This document shows positions 52,858 to 59,374 of a stretch of DNA of 59,374 nucleotides, one piece after another. Each line of letters starts with the position of its first letter. The first letter of the stretch is position 1. Below the pieces are notes generated by a model. That model was not told the DNA's origin. It did not search any database and saw nothing but the letters and a program-made list of their open reading frames with translations. The stretch lies in NCBI RefSeq assembly GCF_029624655.1, contig NZ_JARRSA010000023.1, positions 1-59,374 on the forward strand. Reading direction: 5' to 3'. The position numbers and the translations under genes are program-made. This DNA is from Roseicyclus salinarum (GTDB lineage Bacteria; Pseudomonadota; Alphaproteobacteria; Rhodobacterales; Rhodobacteraceae).

Positions 52858-54270
52858 CTACGAGCGGTTATAGGCATCTTCATACCGAACGATATCATCT
52901 TCGCCGAGATAGGCTCCGGTCTGCACTTCTATCAGATACATCGGCACGTGACCCTTGTTGGCCATTCGGTGCCGGACGCCAAGAGGGATGTAAACGCTCT
53001 GGTTCTCCGTCACGAGCCGCGTCTCCTGGCCTATCGTCACCTCGGCCGTGCCCGATACGACCACCCAGTGTTCGGACCGGTGCATGTGGCTTTGCAGCGA
53101 GAGGATGCCGCCAGGCTTCACCATGATGCGCTTGACCTGGAAGCGACTGCCCAGGCAGAGCGTCTCGTACCATCCCCAGGGCCTGTGAAACCGCGGATAC
53201 TCGTCGGCCTGGGCCTGTCCTGCCTTGCGCAGCATGTCCACCACGCGCTTCACGTCCTGGGCGCGGGCCCTGTCCGCGACAAGCACTGCGTCCTTGGTGG
53301 CCACGGCAACGACACCCCTGAGCCCCAGCCCGACGAGCTGGATGTCGGGATCCTCGGACCGCAGGTAGGTCCCGGAGCAATCGATCGCCGTCACCGGACC
53401 GACGGCGGCGTTACCGTCGCCATCCCTTGCCGAGTTGGCCCAGAGCGCATCCCAGGCGCCGAGATCGGTCCAGCCGCAGGACAGGGGGACGACCATGACC
53501 GGATCGACCTTCTCCATGATCGCGTAATCGAAGGAGATTGGCTCCACGGCGGCATAGGGCTCGGGAGCGAGGCGAAAGAAGTCGAGGTCCTGCACGCCGC
53601 CCGCTCTGGCGGCGCGGCACAGGTCGATCATCTGCGGGGCATGGGCCTTGTAGGCTTCGAGCACGCTCGCGACGCGCACCAGAAAGATCCCCGCGTTCCA
53701 CAGGTAGCCGCCGCTGGCGACGAAGGCCTCGGCCGTGGCGGCGTCCGGTTTCTCCCGGAAACTGCGCAGCGGGACCGGCCCGGTGCCGGATGCGGGTTGC
53801 GCAAGCTCCAGGTATCCGTATCCCGTTTCGGCACGCTCGGGCGTGACGCCGAAGGTGACGAAGGCGCCTTCCCGGGCCGCCGGAACACCCGCCTCGACCG
53901 CTGCACGAAAGGCGTCCGCATCCTCGATGAGATGGTCGGAAGGCGCGATGAGCATCAGGGCATCCTTCTGCCCGTCGAGCATCAGGGCCGCCGTCAGGAC
54001 GGCTGCTGCGGTGTCGCGCCCCAGGGGTTCGACGATGACGCGGGCGTCCGAGACACCGGCCGCACGCGCCTGTTCCGTGGCGATGAAACGGAACTCCTCC
54101 GCCGTGATGACGAGCGGTGCGGCCATGGTTTCGCCGGCGAGGCGCCTGAGGGTCATCTGGTAGAGGCTCTGCTGACCCAGAAGCGGCGCGAACTGCTTGG
54201 GGAATGTCTTGCGCGACACGGGCCACAGCCGCGTTCCGGAGCCTCCGCAAAGGATGACGGGATGGATCAT
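52858..54270 (-). CDS. manC: Mannose-1-phosphate guanylyltransferase / mannose-6-phosphate isomerase
   Basis: 470 residues, bifunctional. The N-terminal pyrophosphorylase signature is GGSGTRLWPVSRKTFPKQF (9-27) and the mannose-binding region includes FREKPD. A C-terminal cupin (about 350-470) starts at HRPWGWYETL and includes LQSHMHRSEHWVVVSG with metal-binding His and Glu. It makes GDP-mannose from fructose 6-phosphate via mannose 6- and 1-phosphate (phosphomannomutase must come from the host). GDP-mannose and GDP-heptose are thus both supplied for the polymer. Confidence 0.95.
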   Translation of the reverse strand: MIHPVILCGGSGTRLWPVSRKTFPKQFAPLLGQQSLYQMTLRRLAGETMAAPLVITAEEFRFIATEQARAAGVSDARVIVEPLGRDTAAAVLTAALMLDGQKDALMLIAPSDHLIEDADAFRAAVEAGVPAAREGAFVTFGVTPERAETGYGYLELAQPASGTGPVPLRSFREKPDAATAEAFVASGGYLWNAGIFLVRVASVLEAYKAHAPQMIDLCRAARAGGVQDLDFFRLAPEPYAAVEPISFDYAIMEKVDPVMVVPLSCGWTDLGAWDALWANSARDGDGNAAVGPVTAIDCSGTYLRSEDPDIQLVGLGLRGVVAVATKDAVLVADRARAQDVKRVVDMLRKAGQAQADEYPRFHRPWGWYETLCLGSRFQVKRIMVKPGGILSLQSHMHRSEHWVVVSGTAEVTIGQETRLVTENQSVYIPLGVRHRMANKGHVPMYLIEVQTGAYLGEDDIVRYEDAYNRS

Positions 54271-54584
54271 GTGCCTTCTCGCTGCAGCTGGAGGTTGCGT
54301 CCGGGAACGCTCTGCGGTGCAGTCTTAGTACGGGACGCGGCCGAGTTCTATGTCTTAACCGGCTGCAATGCCTTGTCCGACCTGGCATGTGCGAAGGTCG
54401 GCTCCGCTCCGCGTGCGCCCGAACGCACTGTGGCCCGGTCGGTCCTGCTTGCGGGATCATCAAGCCGGAGGACCGGATGCGTTCGGAACGACATCGCCCA
54501 TGCCATCGGCAGGTTCCGCTGCGCCGGGCAGGGACGGTTCGCGGGAGTATTCGTGCGTTGTCAGCGGGGGGCCGGAATGGCAAT
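54271..54584. promoter_or_regulatory. Divergent spacer between manC and the tandem GT2 genes
   Basis: 314 bases. CCGACCT (54377-54383) and AGGTCGG (54395-54401) form a perfect 7-bp inverted repeat with an 11-base centre, a possible operator. No gene is supported; the frame from 54387 is an upstream extension of the GT2. Confidence 0.35.
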
Positions 54585-55802
54585 ATGCCCATGAGAGACA
54601 ATAGATTTTCTCAAAAGCCATTTCTTTTTCCCGAATTATCCAACGGGGTCGTCTTGGAGCCGTCCAGCCGCCAACTCACGTGGACGCTGTGTATCGCCAC
54701 GCTGAACCGTCTTCCGATCCTGACCCGTGCGATCAGGCTTGCCCTGCAGCAGTCGCGCATGCCCTCGCAGATCGTCGTGGTGGATGCGAGCGACAACTGG
54801 CAGGAGCATGCGGACACCATTCGTCCGCTGACGGAGGCGGCCGGCGTTCCGCTTGCCTATCTCGAGGCGCCCAAGAGGTCCGGGGCGGCCCAGCGGAACA
54901 GATGCATCGCGCATGCCACCGGTGACATCCTGTTCGTGCTCGATGACGACAGCCTGATGTATCCCGATTGCGCGGCCGAAATCCTGAAACTCTACGAGGC
55001 CGATACCGAGAACGAGATCGCCGCCATCGGATGCCGGCACGTTCCGGTGCCGCCCGAGGAGGCGTCGCGGGACAGGCCCCCCGAGACGGAAGCGCGCAAG
55101 AACGATGTCGGCGACTTGTCCCGGGGATTGCGGGGATGGCTCAGGACGAACGCCTTCCTCAGGTGGATCAACAACGAGGTCTTCATGCAGTCATCGGGCA
55201 AGAAAATCGTGCCCTTCGATCCGCCCGGCACCCATGTGAAGACGGCACGGGCCGTCGAGGATGGCCGCATCAGCGCGCCTTACGTGACATTCATCGCCGG
55301 TTACGCTCTCACGGTTCGCCGGTCGGTGGCCGAGAAGGAGCCTTTCGAGGATGCGCTCATGGCCTATTCGCCGACCGAAGATCTGGACGCCACATACAGG
55401 TTTGGCCGCCACGGCGTGAAGATCGTTGCGCCTGCCGCGCGCCTTCATCATTTCGAGACGGCCCGCGGCCGGATAGGCCGGGCGACGGCCGTCGAACTCA
55501 GTGCCATGAACGTGGCCTACTACATCCGCCGCAGCGGCAACCAGGGCGCGCTCCAGCGCGCCTATTACGCTCTCATGCGCCGCCGGATTCTTGCCGAATT
55601 CCTCAAGGATGGTCTCACGGGTCGTTTCGACCTTCCGCAGATGCGCGGGATGATGCGCGGCGTCAGGTCCGCGCGGCGGATCTTCGATCACGCGGATGAC
55701 GGACTGAAGGCCTGGTACGAGGCCAGGCAATTGCAGGCCCTCGGCTGGACATCCGCCAGGGCCGCCGCACCGGGCCAGACGAGCAACGCGGAGGCGAAAT
55801 GA
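54585..55802 (+). CDS. Glycosyltransferase family 2, tandem copy 1
   Basis: 405 residues. TLCIATLNRLPILTRAIRLA, VVVDASDNWQEHAD, the DxD-like FVLDDDSLMYPD and FIAGYALTVRR with TEDLDATYRFGRHG define a GT-A enzyme. It is a close relative of the following gene, with matching blocks along the whole length. ATG 54585 has GGA 8 bases upstream; ATG 54591 is an alternative. The stop overlaps the next start by 4 bases. Confidence 0.85.
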   Translation: MPMRDNRFSQKPFLFPELSNGVVLEPSSRQLTWTLCIATLNRLPILTRAIRLALQQSRMPSQIVVVDASDNWQEHADTIRPLTEAAGVPLAYLEAPKRSGAAQRNRCIAHATGDILFVLDDDSLMYPDCAAEILKLYEADTENEIAAIGCRHVPVPPEEASRDRPPETEARKNDVGDLSRGLRGWLRTNAFLRWINNEVFMQSSGKKIVPFDPPGTHVKTARAVEDGRISAPYVTFIAGYALTVRRSVAEKEPFEDALMAYSPTEDLDATYRFGRHGVKIVAPAARLHHFETARGRIGRATAVELSAMNVAYYIRRSGNQGALQRAYYALMRRRILAEFLKDGLTGRFDLPQMRGMMRGVRSARRIFDHADDGLKAWYEARQLQALGWTSARAAAPGQTSNAEAK

Positions 55803-57025
55803 CCGGGAACCCGCAAGACGACCGGTCCCGCGGCCTGAACCCGGTGGATGGACCGATGGCGGAGGTGCCGGAACGGTACCTCGCACGCGGCGGTGAACCC
55901 GTTACCGCACCGGCTGGCGCGGCGATCTCCGGGTCGTCCGCCGACATGGCGGCGCGTGCCCTGCCGGGCTGGACCCTGTGCATCTCTACCCTGAACCGCC
56001 GGGCCGTTCTGAAGAAGTGCCTTGAACACGCATATGGGCAGACGCGGCCCCCGGATGAGGTGGTGATTGTCGATGCAAGCGACGAATTCGAGGAGGCCAG
56101 GGCCGAGATCGAGGCGCTGTCCCGACATGTTCCCCTGACTTATATCCGCGCCGAAAAGCGGTCCCTGCCGGCACAGCGAAATCAGGGTATCGCGGCGTCG
56201 ACGAAGGACATCCTGTTCCTGATCGACGACGATTCGTTCATGCATCCCGACGGGGCGGAGCGCATCCTGGAACTCTACGCCGCCGATCACGAAGAACACA
56301 TCGCCGCCATTGCCTTCAGAAACGTGCCGTTTGCCGGACCGGATGGGGGGCAACAGGTCGAGCGGAAGAAGAGGGGCCTGACGGGGGCCGCCTCGTTTCA
56401 GCGGATCGCGAAGTCCTCTCGCGTGGCACGCTGGTTCAAGAGGGAGGTTCTGATGATGAGCATGGAACGCGCTTTCATCGGCTACGATCTGCCCGAAGAG
56501 CGTGCCCGGACATGGAGCCTGAACGACGAGCTGGCCAACGAGGTCATTCCGGTGTCCTTCATAGCCGGCTACGCGCTGACAGCCCGGCGCAAGGTCGCGG
56601 TCCACGAACCCTTCGACGGGAACCTCCTGGCCTATTCGCCAGCCGAAGACCTCGATGCGACTTATCGCTACGCGCGCCACGGCCTGCTCGTGAAGTCGAA
56701 GGCGGCAAAAGTACATCATGTCGAGGCCGCGGCCGCGCGCCTGAAGCGCATGCAGGTGACGACCCTGACCCTGGCCAATATCGCCTATTTTGTCCGGGCG
56801 AAGTCTGCGGCACGGTGGAAACACACACGCCGGTTCCATCTCATGGTGGTCCGGCGGCTCCTGGCCTGGTTCCTGAAGGACCTGCTGACCCTGCGGCTGA
56901 CATTTCCCAATGTCAGGGGTGTCTGGCGAGGCATCCGGCATGCCCGCGGCATACTCGACTATGAAGGCCCCGATCTGCCGGCCTTCTTTACGGGCGTGCA
57001 GAAGGAAATCCTGGCCATGCGATAG
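55799..57025 (+). CDS. Glycosyltransferase family 2, tandem copy 2
   Basis: 408 residues. TLCISTLNRRAVLKKCLEHA, VIVDASDEFEEAR, FLIDDDSFMHPD and FIAGYALTARR with AEDLDATYRYARHG repeat the pattern of copy 1. It has a longer N-terminus (first 57 residues, Pro/Gly-rich). The two are likely products of a duplication and may add consecutive sugars or the same sugar to different acceptors. Confidence 0.85.
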   Translation: MTGNPQDDRSRGLNPVDGPMAEVPERYLARGGEPVTAPAGAAISGSSADMAARALPGWTLCISTLNRRAVLKKCLEHAYGQTRPPDEVVIVDASDEFEEARAEIEALSRHVPLTYIRAEKRSLPAQRNQGIAASTKDILFLIDDDSFMHPDGAERILELYAADHEEHIAAIAFRNVPFAGPDGGQQVERKKRGLTGAASFQRIAKSSRVARWFKREVLMMSMERAFIGYDLPEERARTWSLNDELANEVIPVSFIAGYALTARRKVAVHEPFDGNLLAYSPAEDLDATYRYARHGLLVKSKAAKVHHVEAAAARLKRMQVTTLTLANIAYFVRAKSAARWKHTRRFHLMVVRRLLAWFLKDLLTLRLTFPNVRGVWRGIRHARGILDYEGPDLPAFFTGVQKEILAMR

Positions 57026-57305
57026 CCGCCGCATGGCATTGGCCTTTCCGGAGGTTCGGGTTGGCGGATCCGGAGCCGCATGGTCCGGCCGGCCGGCGGA
57101 CATGACCTGTCCCCCGGGGCCGGGGCTCAGACGCTGCGAGATACGTCCTGTAATGTTTATTATGTAAAATTTACGCGTATCGGTGTGCCCTGAATCCAGG
57201 GCCTCTGCGCGCGTCGCCGATCCGGGACACGTGCGCGCTCCTTGACCTCCGGGCTGCGCAGATGCATCCGGTGTCCACGCATTCGGGGCAAGGCTGGGAA
57301 GCCGC
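57026..57305. promoter_or_regulatory. Spacer with an A+T-rich palindrome
   Basis: 280 bases before sulfotransferase 6. GTAAA-A-TTTAC at 57164-57174 is a perfect odd palindrome inside the A+T-rich patch TGTAATGTTTATTATG...; it may be a promoter -10 region or a repressor site. No gene is supported. Confidence 0.45.
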
Positions 57306-58280
57306 ATGGCGCTACAAGGTACGGAACACCCTTACATCCTGATATCCGGCAAGGGGCGTTCGGGGTCCAACCGGCTGCTCGATATCCTTGATGCCAGCCG
57401 CAGCACCGTGTGTCGTAGCGAGATCAATGAAATTCCGGGCAGTGTCTTTGCCGGTATAGGGGGAGAGCTGTTTTCAGGGGATTTCGGCCCGCAACAGCTC
57501 GCTGCGCTCAGGCAAGCGATATCCGGTGCCGTCACGCGCAGAAGCGCGCGCGACCGGCTCAGCCAGCGCGACAAGGACTATCTCACGGCGGCTGGCCGTG
57601 CCGGTATCGGATCGCTCGAAAAGGCCCGGCTGCGCCGCGCCCTGAGTGCTGTCGGCCTGCTTGACGGCGAACATGAATGGCGCCTGCCGCCGGTCTTCCT
57701 GAAGCGCGACGCGATATCGGGGGCGCGGCTGGTCCTGAAGTTGAACAGCAGCCCATCCTGGGCGGCAGCCCTGGCGCATGCAGACGACAGATGCCGCGTC
57801 CTGCACAATGTCCGCGATCCGTTCGGATACCTGCAGTCCTGGTACAACCGCTTCATAGGGAATGGCGTGGGAACCGCGTCGTTCCGGGCAAACTTCCGGG
57901 ATGTGCCGAGAATACTGGCCCATTTCGGCAGGGACGATGCCAACCGCCTCGCGGAGCCGACTGACGAGAACCTCGTCGAAGTCGAGTTGTGGCGCTGGAG
58001 ATATGTGAACGAGAGCCTGCAGTCCATTGCCGCAAGTTCCGGGAGATATCTTCTCGTGACCTATTCCGAGATCGAGACCGATCCTCTCGGAGCAGCCGGG
58101 CGCATGTTCGAGTTTGCGGGGCTTCCGCTCGAAAGCGGGGAGGAGGCTCGCATCCGCGCGTTGCAGAACGTCCTCTTCAGCTCGCCCCACAAGACCCATC
58201 TCGATCCCGACATGTGCGCCAGGCTGATCGACGGGGTGCTGGAGGACAGTCCACTGCGAGGTCTGGCGCGGCCTGCGTGA
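57306..58280 (+). CDS. Sulfotransferase 6 of 6
   Basis: 324 residues. The PAPS loop ILISGKGRSGSNRLLDIL (11-28) and CRVLHNVRDPFGYLQSWYN with the second conserved Arg/Ser show the family; ELWRWRYVNESLQSI and YSEIETDPLGAAGRMFEFAG complete the fold. It has its own promoter region and is convergent with the rhomboid gene 48 bases on. Confidence 0.84.
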   Translation: MALQGTEHPYILISGKGRSGSNRLLDILDASRSTVCRSEINEIPGSVFAGIGGELFSGDFGPQQLAALRQAISGAVTRRSARDRLSQRDKDYLTAAGRAGIGSLEKARLRRALSAVGLLDGEHEWRLPPVFLKRDAISGARLVLKLNSSPSWAAALAHADDRCRVLHNVRDPFGYLQSWYNRFIGNGVGTASFRANFRDVPRILAHFGRDDANRLAEPTDENLVEVELWRWRYVNESLQSIAASSGRYLLVTYSEIETDPLGAAGRMFEFAGLPLESGEEARIRALQNVLFSSPHKTHLDPDMCARLIDGVLEDSPLRGLARPA

Positions 58281-58328
58281 TCTCGGTACCGGCCGCCGCC
58301 CGCCTGATGCATTGCCGCTCAGGGCGGA

Positions 58329-58967
58329 TCACACGCTGGCCCGGCTGCGCGGATCGATCAGAAGCGCCATGATCCAGCCGACCAGAAAGCCGCCCAGATG
58401 CGTTTCCCAGGCGAGTTGACCGTCAAGCGCCCACCACATGGCCACGTTCATCGCCACGAGGAACAGAACCACGCGCGCCACCGGCCAGAGTCCTTCGCGG
58501 AATGTGAAGCGGTCGACATAATTCCAGGCCAGAAGGCCTCCGGCGAGTCCGAAAAGGGCGCCCGACGCGCCGACCATCGGCCTGAACGTCTCCGCGATCA
58601 GGCCGAAGCCGGCCGCCCCGCCCAGAAGTGATGCGCCATAGAGGCCGGCGAAACCAAGCGCACCGACCCGGTCGAGCACGGCATATCCCAGCGACCACAG
58701 CGTCACCATGTTGACGACAAGATGCAGCGGGCCGCCGTGCAGGAAGCCGTAGGTGAAGAACATCGCCACGGCCTGTCCCGGGTAGTTCGGCTGCCAGCCC
58801 TGCAGCAGGCCCGGCCAGAACCCGCCCCAGTCGTAGGCCTTCTGGCGCAGGCGCGGATCCGCAAGAAACCCGTAGTCGGCCAGGACGAGGATCGCCTCGA
58901 CCAAGGCACAGAAAGCGATGAGGCCCCAGATAAGTCCCCTGCCCCGTCGCGCCGACTCTGTCGCCAT
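58329..58967 (-). CDS. Rhomboid-family intramembrane serine protease
   Basis: 212 residues with about six membrane helices. The catalytic Ser135 lies in GASGALFG and His190 in HLGGFLVGW; the oxyanion region has FLHGGPLHLVVNM (75-87). Rhomboids cut membrane-spanning segments of other proteins. Its ATG overlaps the barrel stop (TGATG), so it is cotranslated with an outer-membrane barrel and could act on exosortase-type or other signal helices. The GTG at 58970 would add one residue. Confidence 0.9.
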   Translation of the reverse strand: MATESARRGRGLIWGLIAFCALVEAILVLADYGFLADPRLRQKAYDWGGFWPGLLQGWQPNYPGQAVAMFFTYGFLHGGPLHLVVNMVTLWSLGYAVLDRVGALGFAGLYGASLLGGAAGFGLIAETFRPMVGASGALFGLAGGLLAWNYVDRFTFREGLWPVARVVLFLVAMNVAMWWALDGQLAWETHLGGFLVGWIMALLIDPRSRASV

Positions 58968-59374
58968 CACGGCCTGAAGGAGAAACTGCGTTCCAGCGAA
59001 AGCGAAAGTGTGCTGGCGCGGTTGTTCTCGGTCCCGTCCTGATAGGTGATCCTGTGGCGCAGCGACGCCGAGAGATCCCAGTCACGGGTCAGGGCATGAT
59101 TGTAGGATACCCCGATCTGGGCGCGGGCCTGATCCTCGGCACTGTTACCGAGGACATCCACGTTCAAGAGCGATCCGTTCAGGGACCAGCTCGACAACGC
59201 ATTGACCGCCTGGTCGTAGTCGACAGCGACGGAGGTTCTCAGGATGCTTTCGTCGGCGCTGTTCACGGCAGTCGTCTGCTGCAGGCTGACGGCCAACTCC
59301 CCCCGAGGTGTGGGCACCGAATAGGAGGCAGAGGCGATGGGCTTCGTGTCGCCGTTCGGGAACGAGACGAAGCC
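58967..59374 (-). CDS. Outer-membrane beta-barrel protein, C-terminal part (continues from position 1)
   Basis: This is the C-terminal third of the barrel gene that starts at 997. Reading leftward from position 1, the codons for ...GFVSFPN continue at 59352 as GDTKPIASASYS... without a frame change, once the 22-base terminal duplication (59353-59374) is counted only once. The joined gene is 1,383 bp (461 codons with stop). The protein ends in ...LSLSLERSFSFRP; an aromatic residue near the end of a last strand is usual for barrels inserted by the Bam machinery. Its TGA overlaps the ATG of the rhomboid gene (TGATG), so the two are translationally coupled. Confidence 0.8.
   Translation of the reverse strand, partial: GFVSFPNGDTKPIASASYSVPTPRGELAVSLQQTTAVNSADESILRTSVAVDYDQAVNALSSWSLNGSLLNVDVLGNSAEDQARAQIGVSYNHALTRDWDLSASLRHRITYQDGTENNRASTLSLSLERSFSFRP

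Noticed and set aside
1-59374. Rhamnose operon, relaxase/T4SS, transposases or toxin-antitoxin pair
   Set aside because: I looked for their usual motifs in all larger frames and spacers and found none.

Overview
The window reads as a complete circular plasmid from a GC-rich marine-type alphaproteobacterium, most likely of the Rhodobacteraceae (Roseobacter group). The last 22 bases repeat the first 22, and one outer-membrane barrel gene runs in frame across that join, so the replicon closes at 59,352 bp. The host assignment rests on the replicase type (Replication initiator protein A family with divergent parAB), the VPLPA-CTERM/exosortase D pair, and a spike-base protein of the kind found with Rhodobacter gene transfer agents. 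I see no relaxase, conjugation genes, transposase, tRNA, rRNA, CRISPR array or resistance gene.

Layout. (1) 58329-8968 across the join: polysaccharide export and polymerisation core of the exosortase-linked type. It holds a rhomboid protease, outer-membrane barrel, Wza-like export protein, TPR lipoprotein and priming sugar transferase on the minus strand, then a locus AAA ATPase, Wzz-like chain-length protein and BY-kinase on the plus strand, with an AT-rich divergent control region between. (2) 9092-20994: nucleotide-sugar and modification genes. gmhA, hddA, hddC and gmhB form the GDP-D-glycero-D-manno-heptose route; with them are an oxidoreductase, three SDR/epimerases including galE, a GT4, two sulfotransferases and a methyltransferase. 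(3) 21000-21830: an unusual G-rich low-complexity stretch. (4) 21832-32537: glycosyltransferases, a VPLPA-CTERM protein, a CAP-domain protein, the exosortase, two sulfotransferases and an ABC flippase candidate. (5) 32733-36567: repA, iteron origin and parAB. (6) 36643-46337: all on the minus strand and phage-like. It has two sets of giant beta-helix or spike-like proteins, one led by a GTA-type spike-base protein and one by a T7 gp13-like acyltransferase-fold protein whose partner carries about 51 Glu-Pro repeats; a sulfotransferase lies between the sets. (7) 46691-58280: WecG-type transferase, Wzy-like polymerase, acetyltransferase, five more glycosyltransferases, the GDP-mannose enzyme and a sixth sulfotransferase.

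Together the genes specify a surface or secreted heteropolysaccharide, probably sulfated, acetylated and built partly from heptose and mannose. It would be made by a Wzy-type route with priming on undecaprenyl phosphate, membrane flipping (the ABC protein is the only flippase candidate), polymerisation, kinase/Wzz control and Wza/barrel export. The most interesting inference is that the same plasmid carries spike-type proteins with polysaccharide-binding architecture and no capsid genes, which may recognise or remodel the plasmid's own polysaccharide.
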